From: Tremella fuciformis
Lineage: Eukaryota; Basidiomycota; Tremellomycetes; Tremellales; Tremellaceae
Direction of reading: 5' to 3'
NCBI GenBank assembly: GCA_032768795.1
Contig: CP136490.1
Coordinates: forward strand, 1,178,001 to 1,242,000
Length of the DNA: 64,000 nt
Numbering within the stretch: the first letter of the stretch is position 1; the number at the start of each line of letters is the position of its first letter. Below, one piece after another: positions 45,812 through 56,355 of the stretch. The translations under genes and the position numbers were made by a program. The notes under the pieces were generated by a model, which saw only the letters and a program-made list of their open reading frames with translations, searched no databases and was not told where the DNA came from.

Positions 45812-47885
45812 CTAGAATCCAGATAAGGGCGAGACTGAGCGCTGCGGCTTCTGCGCCAGACATCTCTCTACACTCAACTCGAAAGGCGTCTTCCCGCGCC
45901 ATCCTCCCCTCGCCACGACAAAGTTACCGCCCTTGCCTCTGACGACTCCGATGCCGACGCCCACTGAGCCCACACTGGACCCTGCCGCGCCCTCATCCGT
46001 TGTCGCCAACGATGCCGAGCTGACGGTCCTGCTGATCCTTCTGCTGGCGGAGTTGGAGGAGGGTTGTCCCATCTCTCGCATGCTCCGGACCAAGGACTCG
46101 TGCGCTTCTCGGTACTCGCCATTCTGCAGTCCGATACGCATTTCGGGGGAATCGGCCGCTATCTCCCATGCAGGACGCCTGGTCTTCTTTGGCGGCAAGA
46201 ATCGGGAGATCAGATGCGCCGTCTCTGCCGAAGTTGAGGGATAGCCCAGGGATTGGTGATAGAGAGCAGGATCGGTTGTCGTATGGAGTTTTGAAGCCGC
46301 CGATGCCGCCTGTAGGGCGGTCACACGCCTCGGGCCCAAGCTGGGATGTGGAGAAGATGATTTGGAGCCGTCGCTTGAAGATCCGTTGATGAGACTTCTG
46401 AGATGTACAGATGAGAATGATGTGTGGGAGTCTCTTCGATTGATGGAAGGTCCGGCGGCGGGGGCCGACTCCTGCTCCTCTGGAATGTCCCAGCTATGTC
46501 CCTGTGCTACCTCGCGGTAGATGACTGGCGGCGCGACAGGGTGAGGCTGGCCAAAAGCCTGGGCTTGCTTCCCTTTGGTCGGCGAACCAAACATGCTCCC
46601 AGGCCGTGATGTCGCGACCATCGCGGGAGCCGCTTTCGAGCTCATTGGCGAATTGAGAGGATGCGGGGGCGCGCGTAAGGACTGCATAGATCGAAGAGAC
46701 GATGAGGAGGGCTTTTGGCGGAGTTGCGACTGTGGACGATCAGATGTCACTCTTGTCCGTCGTTCCAGTTGCTGCGGCTTGGATGATCCGGCTGTTTGTG
46801 TGTTCATGTCGGGGAAGGGGAAATCGGTGGCACCGGGCTGCGCCTTCGACTCCACAGGATGAGGCAAGCCACTTCCGACTGTGGAGTGACTGCGCTCTGG
46901 CATTCTACCAGACTGGTCTTCCATGCGCAGATGATCCGCTCGGCTCATGATTCTTTGCCGTTCCGTATCTACTGCAGCTTGAGCCAGCTCTTTGACACTG
47001 CGCTGTCGATGTATCATGGGCTCTGGTTCCGGAGCAGGTGGTGCGGCGACGAAGGGATGAGGTGGAGCAATGACGGTAGGATCGGGGACGCTGATATGAC
47101 CTGCGAATCCCGTCGTCTTGCGTGTATGCAGATGAGGAGCAGACGGGGGCAGGGCGCTGGTCTGAGCGAGAGGCGAATCCTCGGACCGTGTCACCGGACC
47201 ATCAACCTGGGCAGCCAGGGGGGGCTTCGTGTTGTCAGCAGCTGCAGTGTCGCTGACTGTCCGTCGGACAGCCTCCGGACCACCATCCACTTTGACTTCC
47301 TCGTCTTCTTCCCAACCCTCCTCATCGCCGTCGACGACATCGCCCTCTCCGTTTTCGTCTGATTGTAGAATGACCACACTATCTCCGCTGTGTTTCCTGT
47401 TCTTGCCGAGTTTTGGCCTGGATGCTGAAGCAACCGAGCGATCGGAGGCTACAGAAACATTGGAGGCTTGACGTGATAGGCGAACGAGATTCGTATCTGA
47501 TTTGGACGACTTCGGAGGGGGACGCTGCGGCGTCAATCTACTTCGGCGCAAGATGCGGAGAGCCTGGACTCACATCCTGTGAACCTTTCCGTTTTCCAGG
47601 CTGCGCGTTGTTGTCAAGCGTGTGCATGGCAAGCCCGGCATTCATTGCTCTCCGCTGGTCAGACTCGGACGAGCGCCTCGACACCATGCCTGGATTGGCG
47701 GGGGCGGCCGCCCCGTGGGGAGCTCTTCGCTTGTGGGTCATCTGGAGCCCGTGTCCTGACGTCTTTCGCGCATGGCCATGTGCAGCGATCTTCTCTCGGG
47801 CGTGATGGGTGACATGTGTATGCGAGCGTGTGCGGACGAGCGCGTTGCTCGGGGATATCACGGTGACTTCGGAGGAGAGAGACAT
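45812..47885 (-). CDS. Unknown Ser-rich disordered protein
   Basis: I do not recognise the family. Exons 47885-47574 and 47524-45812 give 674 codons with a 49-nt intron. Most of the protein is disordered: Ser/Pro/Arg-rich with acidic EEDEEVKVDGG and many SxxS motifs. The C-terminal 170 residues are more ordered (LISRFLPPKKTRRPAWEIAA, MRIGLQNGEYREAHESLVRS, GKTPFELSVERCL). A His-rich N-terminal stretch (HTHVTHHAREKIAAHGHA) is unusual. A scaffold or signalling role is possible but unsupported. It is divergent from PEX11. Confidence 0.65.
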
Positions 47886-48205
47886 GCTGAGAAGCGAGCG
47901 GACGAGGAGAGGTTATAAGACGACTGTTGTCTGTTTGTCACCCTCCTCCACCCCCTTCGGAATGAGCGGGGACCAGGAGGAGGAGAAGGTGGATGTATGG
48001 TGTCCGACCAGAAGACACTGGTTGCGGCGACGAACCATCAGCTGTGCGATCACACGCCTGGTCTAGTGCGAGACAGAAAATCCACGTCATTCTCCTACTC
48101 GGTTATCGGTCCAGCCGGGCCCAAGCGTTCTTGAGTAGCTCGAATGGCGAAAAGGGCTAAGATTGCTTCTCAACCGTCAACGCAACGTCTAACACTCGCA
48201 GCGAC
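47886..48205. promoter_or_regulatory. Divergent promoter unknown gene / PEX11
   Basis: 320 bp between divergent start codons. No specific factor site (such as an oleate-type element) could be assigned. Confidence 0.4.
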
Positions 48206-49285
48206 ATGTCGGCCATCGCTGCTGGACTGGTACTCCATCCCAAGATCAGCCAAGCCTTGGCTCTGCTGGCCACCACCACAGGCAGAGACAAGGTGAGCTA
48301 CGCTTTGTCCTGAGTGGAGTCAGAAGTCCGGGGATTGAGGAAGAAAGCATCACATCCTGGACTGCAGCTGACATCTCAGGTATATCGTCTCATCCAATAT
48401 GTGTCTCGCCTACTCGCTTGGTCTCTGGCCCGGAGAGGCTATGTCGAAACTGCGGGACGGTTTGAGGGTTTGAAGATCGGCATGACAAATGGGAGAAAGG
48501 TCATGCGACTCTTCCGGCCTGCCGAGTTCCTGCAATCGGCCATGAACTTGGCACAGCGACCCATGTGAGCATATCATCAGGGGCTTGGAAGGAGCTCATG
48601 TTCCAAGAACAAATCTTCAAACGCCTGGGCAGATCGCACACCTTGCCCAGATCGGGCGTCAAGTCTGCTACGCCGGATTCTACACCGCCGACATGTTCGC
48701 ATATCTGGGTGGTATATCCTTCCTGAAGTACGACAAGACGTGCGTGATTCAGACGGTATTCATATTTGAAGTACTGAGGAGTCTAGCAAGATCGCCAGAT
48801 TCCAAAGGCGGGCCTATCAGTTCTGGCTGTTCGGGATTCTGCTCTCGCTATCGTCGTCCATCGCTAGTCTGACCAAACTACGAGCCGACTCGCGCCGCTT
48901 CGCTCTGTCCAACGAGATGGCACGTCGCGAGGCTAATAAGGGCGAGAAGACGCCTGAAGATCGCGTGCAGGAAGAGGAAGAACGGCGAGCTAAGGGCCGC
49001 GCTATGCTCGCGTAGGCCGGATGCCCAGTTCACGCTAGTCAGCTGACGAAGTCTAGCCAACGGCAGACCCTCCTTTCCCAGGTCATCATGGATTCGATGG
49101 ACGTCTGGATTCCGTCGAGCGCGCTCGGCTACACGCATCTCAGTGAAGGCACTCTAGGTTTCCTCGGGTAGGCTTAGGCACTATCGATTGTGTCCTGCTA
49201 ATCATGCAGAGCGACGACGTCTTACATGGGTCTCCAGCTTTTGTGGCGCAAACATGCTGCCGCCGGGATCAGGAAATCTGCGTAA
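48206..49285 (+). CDS. PEX11: Peroxisomal membrane proliferation factor Pex11
   Basis: A peroxisome elongation/division protein of 271 residues. Exons 48206-48292, 48380-48564, 48608-48739, 48787-49011, 49057-49167 and 49210-49285. It has the family course: HPKISQALALLATTTGRDK, VYRLIQYVSRLLAWSL (amphipathic helix that bends membranes), KIGMTNGRKVMRLFRPAEFL, YAGFYTADMFAYLGGISFLK, the membrane segment FWLFGILLSLSSSIASL, and the final TTSYMGLQLLWRKHA, which matches the conserved C-terminal TSxxGL-W signature. Intron 1 is 87 nt, the others 42-47 nt. Confidence 0.92.
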
Positions 49286-50023
49286 TCTGTCTGACTTCCC
49301 CCATGTATGTTGTCGATTTCTCATTTTCCCAGGCCCACAAGGTCACCCGCTTCCTGAAAATCCCCTTGGTTTCGTATCCCTGGGGTGCACTTCACCCGAA
49401 TACCGTGATGAGGAGGTCGTCTAGGCGCTGATCTTACTTGACTTCGCGCTTCCACCCACCCAAACTCTCACAGTGAACGTCGGGTCGGGCAACGTGTGCG
49501 CGAGTTTTTTGCATGCGAGTCGAAGTCAAGCCCGTGTTGGTGGCGCCTTCACTGACGTATGCTTGAGTTTTGACTTATAGGGCGGCTCTGAGAAGCAGAG
49601 CAATTACCTTCGGCTGCGTATGATTCGGACCCCGCACGACCCCTGCAATACTGACGATGAATGTGACCTAGGCCGCCTGCATGACACCATAGGTAGGTAT
49701 TTCGCGCACGACGCGGTTGCAAACTTTCCCTAGCAAATGCCAAAAGGCAGATGTATGTATACGAAGAGCGCAGTGCCGGGCTCGCTACCCCCTTTGTCAT
49801 CCGTCAAAACTTGCAAACCGCTAGTGCCGCTGATCTCACATCGACAAAGATCACTTGGCAAATCCGGGAGCCCCTGGTTACACTTGTCCTGTTCATTCGA
49901 AAGACCATTTGAGAGAGAAAGGTAGAGGAGGGCACAATTCGACACAATGTACTTGACATCTGACAAAAAAACCGAAAAAAAACCAAACGATTTGCTTTGG
50001 CCATTATATAGATTTGATCCAGA
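49286..50023. other. AT-richer intergenic region
   Basis: 738 bp after PEX11, visibly more AT-rich than flanking DNA, with a poly-A-rich stretch near 49965-49985 and TTATATA at 50004-50010. No gene is supported in it. Confidence 0.45.
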
Positions 50024-50809
50024 ATGGTGAAAGGGGAACTCAGCTCCATCATAGAGTGGCGAGCATGCAGTACTACTTATATCGATGTTCTTCGCCCCAT
50101 GACAGCTGTGGCCAACTTCGCTTATATTCTGCCCCAAACCTGGACGCAAAGCAGCTCGATGACCACACCTTCAACACGCGAAGACTCGCCTCCCTACCTA
50201 GGGGAGGACGCTATTCTGGTGTATGCTAACCCTGATGACCGGGAGGAGGGTCGCTGGTTAACCCGGAATAGTCTGAGTAACGCGATTAGATTGATTGACC
50301 CGACGTCGCAAGAAGACGAGATCCAGACTCTGGTGAAAAACGTCCTCTACGCTATGCGTGACATCGAAACAGATATCATCCCAGACTGCCTGAACTCGGC
50401 GGGCGTGGCTCTCAGTGAGCTACGTCATTTCGAGAAAATCGCAAATTACACGTCGCAGTATAGAATTGAGGCTGAGTGGGGTGCCGACATGGAGGAATTG
50501 CTCCCTGAACCAGAAAGTACCGAGACAGAAACCATGCCCCCTGAGCCAGGATCAAGAATACGATTCTATGTCGACGGTGGCGAGGAATTCGTGAGAGTTC
50601 TCAGTAAAGAGACAAACAAGCAAGGCACCCGGTGTGTCGTCAAAGCCTGGGTGCCTTGGGAGGATATATCTTGGGTCCCGGGACGTGAGGCGGGTGCCCG
50701 TTTTTTCCTCGAACCACCGCGAAAGTATGGCGACACACCCAGTGCAGAAAGAGCTCAGAGCACTACACAGCCTGAGAGTCGTGAAAACACGCACATCAAA
50801 TCAGAGTGA
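50024..50809 (+). CDS. Unrecognised orphan ORF
   Basis: An uninterrupted frame of 261 codons with no family I recognise and no intron, unlike nearly all neighbours. TTATATA at 50004-50010 is only 14 bp before the first ATG, so translation may start at a later in-frame ATG, 50099 or 50159. The sequence is soluble, with two acidic patches (DMEELLPEPESTETETMPPE) and a compact C-terminal segment with strands and Trp (VVKAWVPWEDISWVPGREAG). It sits in AT-richer DNA. It could be a young or transferred gene, or a chance frame. Confidence 0.45.
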   Translation: MVKGELSSIIEWRACSTTYIDVLRPMTAVANFAYILPQTWTQSSSMTTPSTREDSPPYLGEDAILVYANPDDREEGRWLTRNSLSNAIRLIDPTSQEDEIQTLVKNVLYAMRDIETDIIPDCLNSAGVALSELRHFEKIANYTSQYRIEAEWGADMEELLPEPESTETETMPPEPGSRIRFYVDGGEEFVRVLSKETNKQGTRCVVKAWVPWEDISWVPGREAGARFFLEPPRKYGDTPSAERAQSTTQPESRENTHIKSE

Positions 50810-51793
50810 GATCCACGGCTCATTTCAAGTCTTTGTCTTCCGTATTCCTAAACTTTCTCGACAAAGGCATATACTTATGTCCAGATCCGGCGGCAGACAC
50901 ACACGCTGCCATCTCAGCTAGCTCAGGTGCTATACATCACTGTCCTCAAACCTTGAACCATCGAAGCTATTTGTATGATTTGTTGGGATCGGGTATGGGA
51001 CACGCCTGTGGGTACGATAGCCTACAGTATATGAATATCAGTTCGTCCCTCGAATGTCTTAATCGCCATGGAGTTGTTCACGACTTGTCTGATCTGATCA
51101 TGTTCCAATGCTTAAGACTGTGTACACGAAGATGACACTCACTCACCAGAAAGTTGTGAGCACAGCACGATGAGTTGCGGGACATGGCCAGCAATAACGT
51201 CCCACAACAGTTGGGACCCCTGATGGCCTTTTTCCTCAAACAGCATATACCAAGAGCTAGTGTCATTCGACGTTTCGACTGCTGTCATAACCGTGGGTTT
51301 TCACATACGAGAACACTACTGTACACACACTTGGCCCGAACACGCCGCTTCGCGACGAGGCCTTGTGGCACGAATAAGGCAGAGCCTTATCTATACCCGA
51401 GTCTCCCACGTTGCAAAATGTATATGTACATGAGCTTTAGCGAATGACGTTTGAACACAAAGCTGCTAATCGATGTTGGCACAGTCACATACGCAACTTA
51501 CGGCTCACGGCTTGCGAAGTGGATTCTGACTGTCTCTCCCTTCATGCCCCCAAAAGGTGGACGGGCCGAACCCGTAGTGTCGAATGTAACCTCAACAAGC
51601 ATGACGTTTCTGATATCATCCTGAACTTCTACACGAAAAATACCGTAGCCGGCTTCCCTTCAAAATATCCTCTGTAAGGCTCGGGGCAAATGTGCCACAA
51701 ACCAGGGATTGCCACATTCAGCCACAGGAACCTCGTCAGCACCGAATGGGCTTCAATCGCTGTTCTCTCAAGGCGGATGGGCAATAGCATAGC
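50810..51793. other. AT-richer intergenic region
   Basis: 984 bp with several short frames on both strands, none with family resemblance. No terminal repeats or transposase remnants were recognised. Confidence 0.4.
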
Positions 51794-52077
51794 ATGTTCG
51801 GCCGCCTCACCCGCGTAGTCATCGACCTGGTGGCCATCTCCACCATCCTCGCTGGCGTCAAGCGCGCCACTGGGTTTGCGTGAGTGCTCAGCGAACTTCC
51901 TTGGATACCTGGGTCGCTCGGCTGATCTCGAACAGGCCAAATGTGTACATGATCCAAGACCACTCGATCAGGTCGTTGCTCGAGTCGTACTTCTCTCTCG
52001 GCGACACTGTCTTCGGCATGATCAGCGGTTTTGTTGTCAACTCGCGCTACTTCCGACGGACTCTGCCGCCACCATGA
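51794..52077 (+). CDS. ATG44: Mitofissin Atg44 (DUF1748 family)
   Basis: A 75-residue mitochondrial intermembrane-space protein; in yeasts Atg44 drives mitochondrial fission for mitophagy. Exons 51794-51879 and 51936-52077 with a 56-nt intron. The family pattern is clear: MFGRLTRVVIDLVAISTILA, then GVKRATGFAP, IRSLLESYFSLGD and a terminal SRYF before a short basic tail. The gene falls below usual length cut-offs because it is split into 28- and 47-codon exons. It is convergent with seipin (283 bp). Assignment rests on length and the motif series; function is taken from the family. Confidence 0.88.
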
Positions 52078-52360
52078 GGCGTAGTGCGGACATGTCGCAA
52101 CACATGAAGAGGCGGAATGCGGGAGGCGAGGTCCATGGCGAGGATCGGCGTATGGCTTCGTCGAATACGAGCAGGCGGATACGAGCAGATGTGCTTGAAT
52201 GAGCGGCAGCCATCAGGCCGGAACGACTCAAGAGGCTTTGTGAACGAATTTAAGCAAGCCGCAAATGTTGTCGCCATCACGCGTTGTATAAATGCACCCC
52301 TACTGCCGAATGTCACGACGATACATGATTTGTACAACTTGTGATATGGCGAGGGGCTTG

Positions 52361-54047
52361 TCACGTAGCATCCTCCCAGCCCGAGCTCGTCTCTGAGTTC
52401 CGGCGGCTGGTTTGCGCAGTGGTGTCGGCCAGATTCGCGGACTCCGTCCTGGCAGAACCCGTCTCTCGCTCGGAATCGGCATCGGAAACGACAGAAGCTG
52501 AATGGGCAGCACTAAGAGGCGCATCGTCCTGCTCATCAGACCACTGTAAACAGAGGCAATAGACACCAACACTCTCGGCTGTCGTGCGGGGCGCCTGCTC
52601 CCTACCCCTGTGAGCGTCTGAGGCTGCTTCGACTCGTCTGCGCTCTGCGTTCCTCTCCTCTCGCTCGCGCTCCTCCAAGACTTGCCGCCTCTTCCTCGCT
52701 TCTGCCTCCTGCACTCGGTCTCGACTAGTGGATGCAGATTTGGAGCGTTTCGAGCCCCCCTTTTGCCGAGACCGAGTGAAGTACGTTATGACGAGGAAGG
52801 CCACAGTCGAGGAAGAGAGCGTGAGGGCCAGAGATACCGGGGGCAGCGTGAGGAGAGGTAGAAGAGGATGGGATGTTAGAATCCAGCGTATACCGGTTGG
52901 ACGAGGCACGAAACGCAAGATCACCCAGCCGGTGGTCCTTACTTCTTTCGGCAGAGGAGCAGTCAGGTCATCGGAAAAGTGGTCCTCTCGGCCTGCATGG
53001 TAATCAGACAGGGATTCTCGAGATGAAGTCCAATCGACCTACCGATGCTGACGAAGGCGGAGCCGAGTACTGCATCGCCCCCTAGTGATGGGTTCACCAT
53101 CACCCCCTCCATAAGGGTCTTGCTAAGTAGCACGGCATCATTGCCGCCACGACGCTTCTTTCTTGCTAAACTGGATGACTGCTCGGCGTAGCCGAGCAAG
53201 CGCGAAGGGCACAATCCGCGAAACGGCCACGGAATCACACAGGGAGGCATAAGAAACGTAGAGATTGACGGAAGAGACAGCATGCTAGCTACTGTCGCTG
53301 GTGGTGGTAGAGACTGCCAGTGAGCATGTGCGCCGTTTTCAAGGTGCGACTGACGGGCTGGGCCGCCGAGATCACAATCATCTCAGGTGTGCGGGCTGAA
53401 CGCAGATCCAACGACAGCATGAAGTTGCCTTACGATGAGCAATGCAAACGGACAAAGGTGTCTCACCATTATCTGCAGATGCTCTCCCTGGCCTCACGAG
53501 CTCCATCTCGACTACGACATCGTAGCGCAGATCCTCCTGAAAGCGGTCCAAGGGGAGCGGGATCAGGCTATGAGGAATCCGGTGACTCTTTGATCTGGTT
53601 GCGTGAGCCTTACTCTTGTTGCAAGAGGAGAAACCCGCCCGTATGTGAGCCAGCCTTCGACCTCGACGGCTTTCCCTGATGTCCATGTCCACCAGAAAGC
53701 CCCCACGGCGAGGACTGAGAATGCCCCGGAGCCAAGCAGAAGGAGGAGTAAGAGTGTCAAGCGGAGAACGAGGCTGATGGTGGTCGGCGAGGTTGCAATC
53801 TTGTGCGCGAGTCGTAGGGGTATCGTGACACTGCCTATCAGTACTCCTCGGTTCGACAGATACTGCCGACGAACGGTGAGGCAACGATGCGGCCAAGGCG
53901 GTCAATGAATTCGAGGAAGTCTTCTTTCCCAGACGATGTTCTTGCCAGCCGCACGGAGCGAACAGGTCCAATTGGCGCATACGGGGCAGATGGCTGCCCT
54001 CGAACTCGTAGCCGAGGCCCTGCGGGCACCTCGCCTTGCGTTGACAT
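52361..54047 (-). CDS. Seipin (lipid-droplet assembly protein)
   Basis: An ER membrane protein that organises lipid-droplet biogenesis. Exons 54047-53867, 53834-53614, 53536-53467, 53428-53351, about 53291-53043 and 52992-52361 (about 476 codons). N-terminal TM: TLLLLLLLGSGAFSVLAVGA. The luminal core reads REDLRYDVVVEMELVRPG and GNFMLSLDLRSARTPEMI, then AFVSIGREDHF. The second TM region is PTGIRWILTSHPLLPLLTLP. The C-terminal 120 residues form a charged, helical cytosolic tail. Intron 1 (53835-53866) is 32 nt with a GC donor. The acceptor of intron 4 is uncertain by 3 nt. Recognition needs all six exons; separate frames look unrelated. Confidence 0.87.
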
Positions 54048-54409
54048 ACTGGCAACGTCTGAAGGACGGTCAAACGAGAAGGAGCTTGAGGTGGCGAGAA
54101 CGTCGCGGTCGAAACGCGTCCGGCTCGGAGTCGAAGTGCGGCACCGTTTCCGCCAACCTTCTTTCCAGGTAGCACACAGCGCACATGCAGCTCGAGTCAG
54201 GTCTGGCTGGGTATAGTGTCTGATACGCAGTGATTTATGGCGCTCTGATTCTTATGCATACAGCTCTGCAAACTGCTCAGATGTAGGTCTCACTTGACCG
54301 TGCCTGGTAGATGGTGACGTAGGATCATCCGGAGATCAAAAGCCAAGAACACAATGTCGAAAGACGTTGTCCCTTCGTACTTGGGCGCTTCTGTGAGCGC
54401 AGAGCAGAG
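54048..54409. promoter_or_regulatory. Divergent promoter seipin / NAPE-PLD-like
   Basis: 362 bp shared by two lipid-metabolism genes. An ATG at 54355 opens a frame that runs past the hydrolase ATG out of register, so it may act as an overlapping uORF. No factor site is claimed. Confidence 0.5.
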
Positions 54410-56176
54410 ATGCCTTCTCGCACGCCCCAAGTGACACTACTTGACCCGGCTGAAGACGTACCCACCGATCATCATGGGCCTCACTCGACACCGTACATCT
54501 CCCTCGGCACGTCCTCCAAACCTCGATACTTCAAGAACCCGTGGCCCTCATACCGCGTAGCTTCCATAAATGATGCCTGGCTGTCGTACCAGAAAGGCGC
54601 ATCAATCGCGCTGCCTCTGGACAAATCCACCAAGTCTGGCCCATCGACGCCTCGACCACGCAGTCCGCGGCCGTACAGTGAGGAGGAAGCCGTTGGCGAC
54701 GATCTCGCGGAATCCGAAGTAGGTGAAGAGATCGAAGGGCTTCTACCAGGCTCGGACGGATCGATACGCTTGAGCAATGGCTACATACGCCCCAGAATCT
54801 ATATTCGGCCCAGCTTCTCCGGAATGCGGGAGGGTGATGATGAAGATGATTGGAGGCAGCCGCCGGTACAGGTTGTCCAGCCGACCTGGGGAGACGGCAC
54901 GAGGGAAAGCGTGACCTGGCTCGGCCATGCGGGCGTCCTGCTGCAGTTGCCCTGGAAAGGCAGCCAGGCCGGTGTAGGCATGTGTGGGATGCTCTTCGAC
55001 CCGATATTCTCATACAGGTACGTGGCCACGAGCTTGCAGAGCCTTACCTGATCAAACATCAGGTGTTCGCCATCGCAGTACGTTGGGCCCGCACGATATC
55101 TCGATCCCCCTTGTACAGTGCAAGATCTCCCGGCAATACATGGCTGTTTCATCTCGCACGACCATTGTGCGTCGATCTCCGGTATGTTGGCGATTTGCGC
55201 TTACACGTAGATGACCACCTGGACTACTACACCATCATCGACTTGTGGAAGTACCATTCCTCGACAGTTCACTTTTTCGTCCCCCTCGGTAGGCAAACAT
55301 TGCCTCATGGGGGATCACGCTCATGCCAGGCCTGAAATCTTGGTTCGAAGGCTGCTCAATACCAAGCGATCGGATAACTGAGCTGGACTGGTGGCACGAA
55401 GCAATACTTGATTTCTCTCCAGCTTCAACGTCCAGCTCGTATGGCGACTTCGATGCTGTTATAACAACGGATGCTGCCGCCAGTCTCGAAATTAAAGTTG
55501 CATTCACGCCGGCTCAGCATCGCTCTGGTCGAGGGGTGTTTGATCATATGACGACATTGTGGGGCAGCTGGTGTCTGGGAGTAATTGGGACCGAAGAAAG
55601 ATCACTCGCGCACCAGCGGGGCATGAGCGGTTGGAAGGGTTACAAGATGTTCTTCGGCGGGTGAGTCGTCAACGAGCTTGAGAGAACATGAATTGTGTCT
55701 GATGATTAGGGACACCGGATATCGATACGCCACCGCGCCCGAGGCAGACCAAACTGCCATCTGTCCCGCCTTTCAGCGTCAGCCTCGCCGATTCGAGCGA
55801 CCTTCAACCCAGCTGACGAGCAGAGATCAGCTCGACATACGGGCCATTCAGCTTCTCTTGCTTGCCTCTCTCGACCGGCTCCTCACTCCCCTTCCTGCGC
55901 ACGCTACTATCTCTCTCGTTGGACCAGTACATACTCACTTCATCCCTGCATTGCAACCCCGCCGACTCGGTCGCGATCCACATGATTCTCAAGAGCGAAC
56001 GGACGTTGGGCATTCATTGGGGCACATTTTGCGATACAGATGAAGCAAGAGGAACACGCGTCGACTTTGGACGCGTGAGGTGGAAACACAACATTGGAAG
56101 GGATTGGGAGCAAGGGCAAGGGTGCTTCGTAACTAGCGATATTGGTCAGACGCTGCATTGGCCGTCTGCGAGCTGA
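54410..56176 (+). CDS. FMP30: NAPE-hydrolysing phospholipase D-like (Fmp30 family)
   Basis: A metallo-beta-lactamase-fold enzyme that releases N-acylethanolamine from N-acyl-PE. Exons 54410-55017, 55063-55166, 55211-55288, 55330-55660, 55710-55777 and 55824-56176 give 513 codons. TWLGHAGVLLQLPWKG and MLFDPIFSYRCSPSQYVGP lead to the zinc motif ISHDHYDHLDYYTI (HxHxDH split by intron 2). Then HFFVPLGLKSWFEG, a His near FTPAQHRSGRG, GDTGYRYA, YGPFSFSCLPLSTG and RTLGIHWGTFCDTDEA supply later ligands. Yeast Fmp30 is mitochondrial; here the N terminus is not clearly a presequence. It shares its promoter with seipin. Confidence 0.92.
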
Positions 56177-56355
56177 TTGGACATTCCGGCGTCATGCATA
56201 GTATAGTCTGAACCACAAGGGATCATGAACCTGCGTCGAAAATTGTCACTGAGGCCTGTCGAGTACAGATAGTCAACAACAAATATGTATCGCCAAGATC
56301 GTGAGCGTGGGTATGGTGTCATAAGAAGGACCTGGCGCCAATGCTGCGCCGGTGT

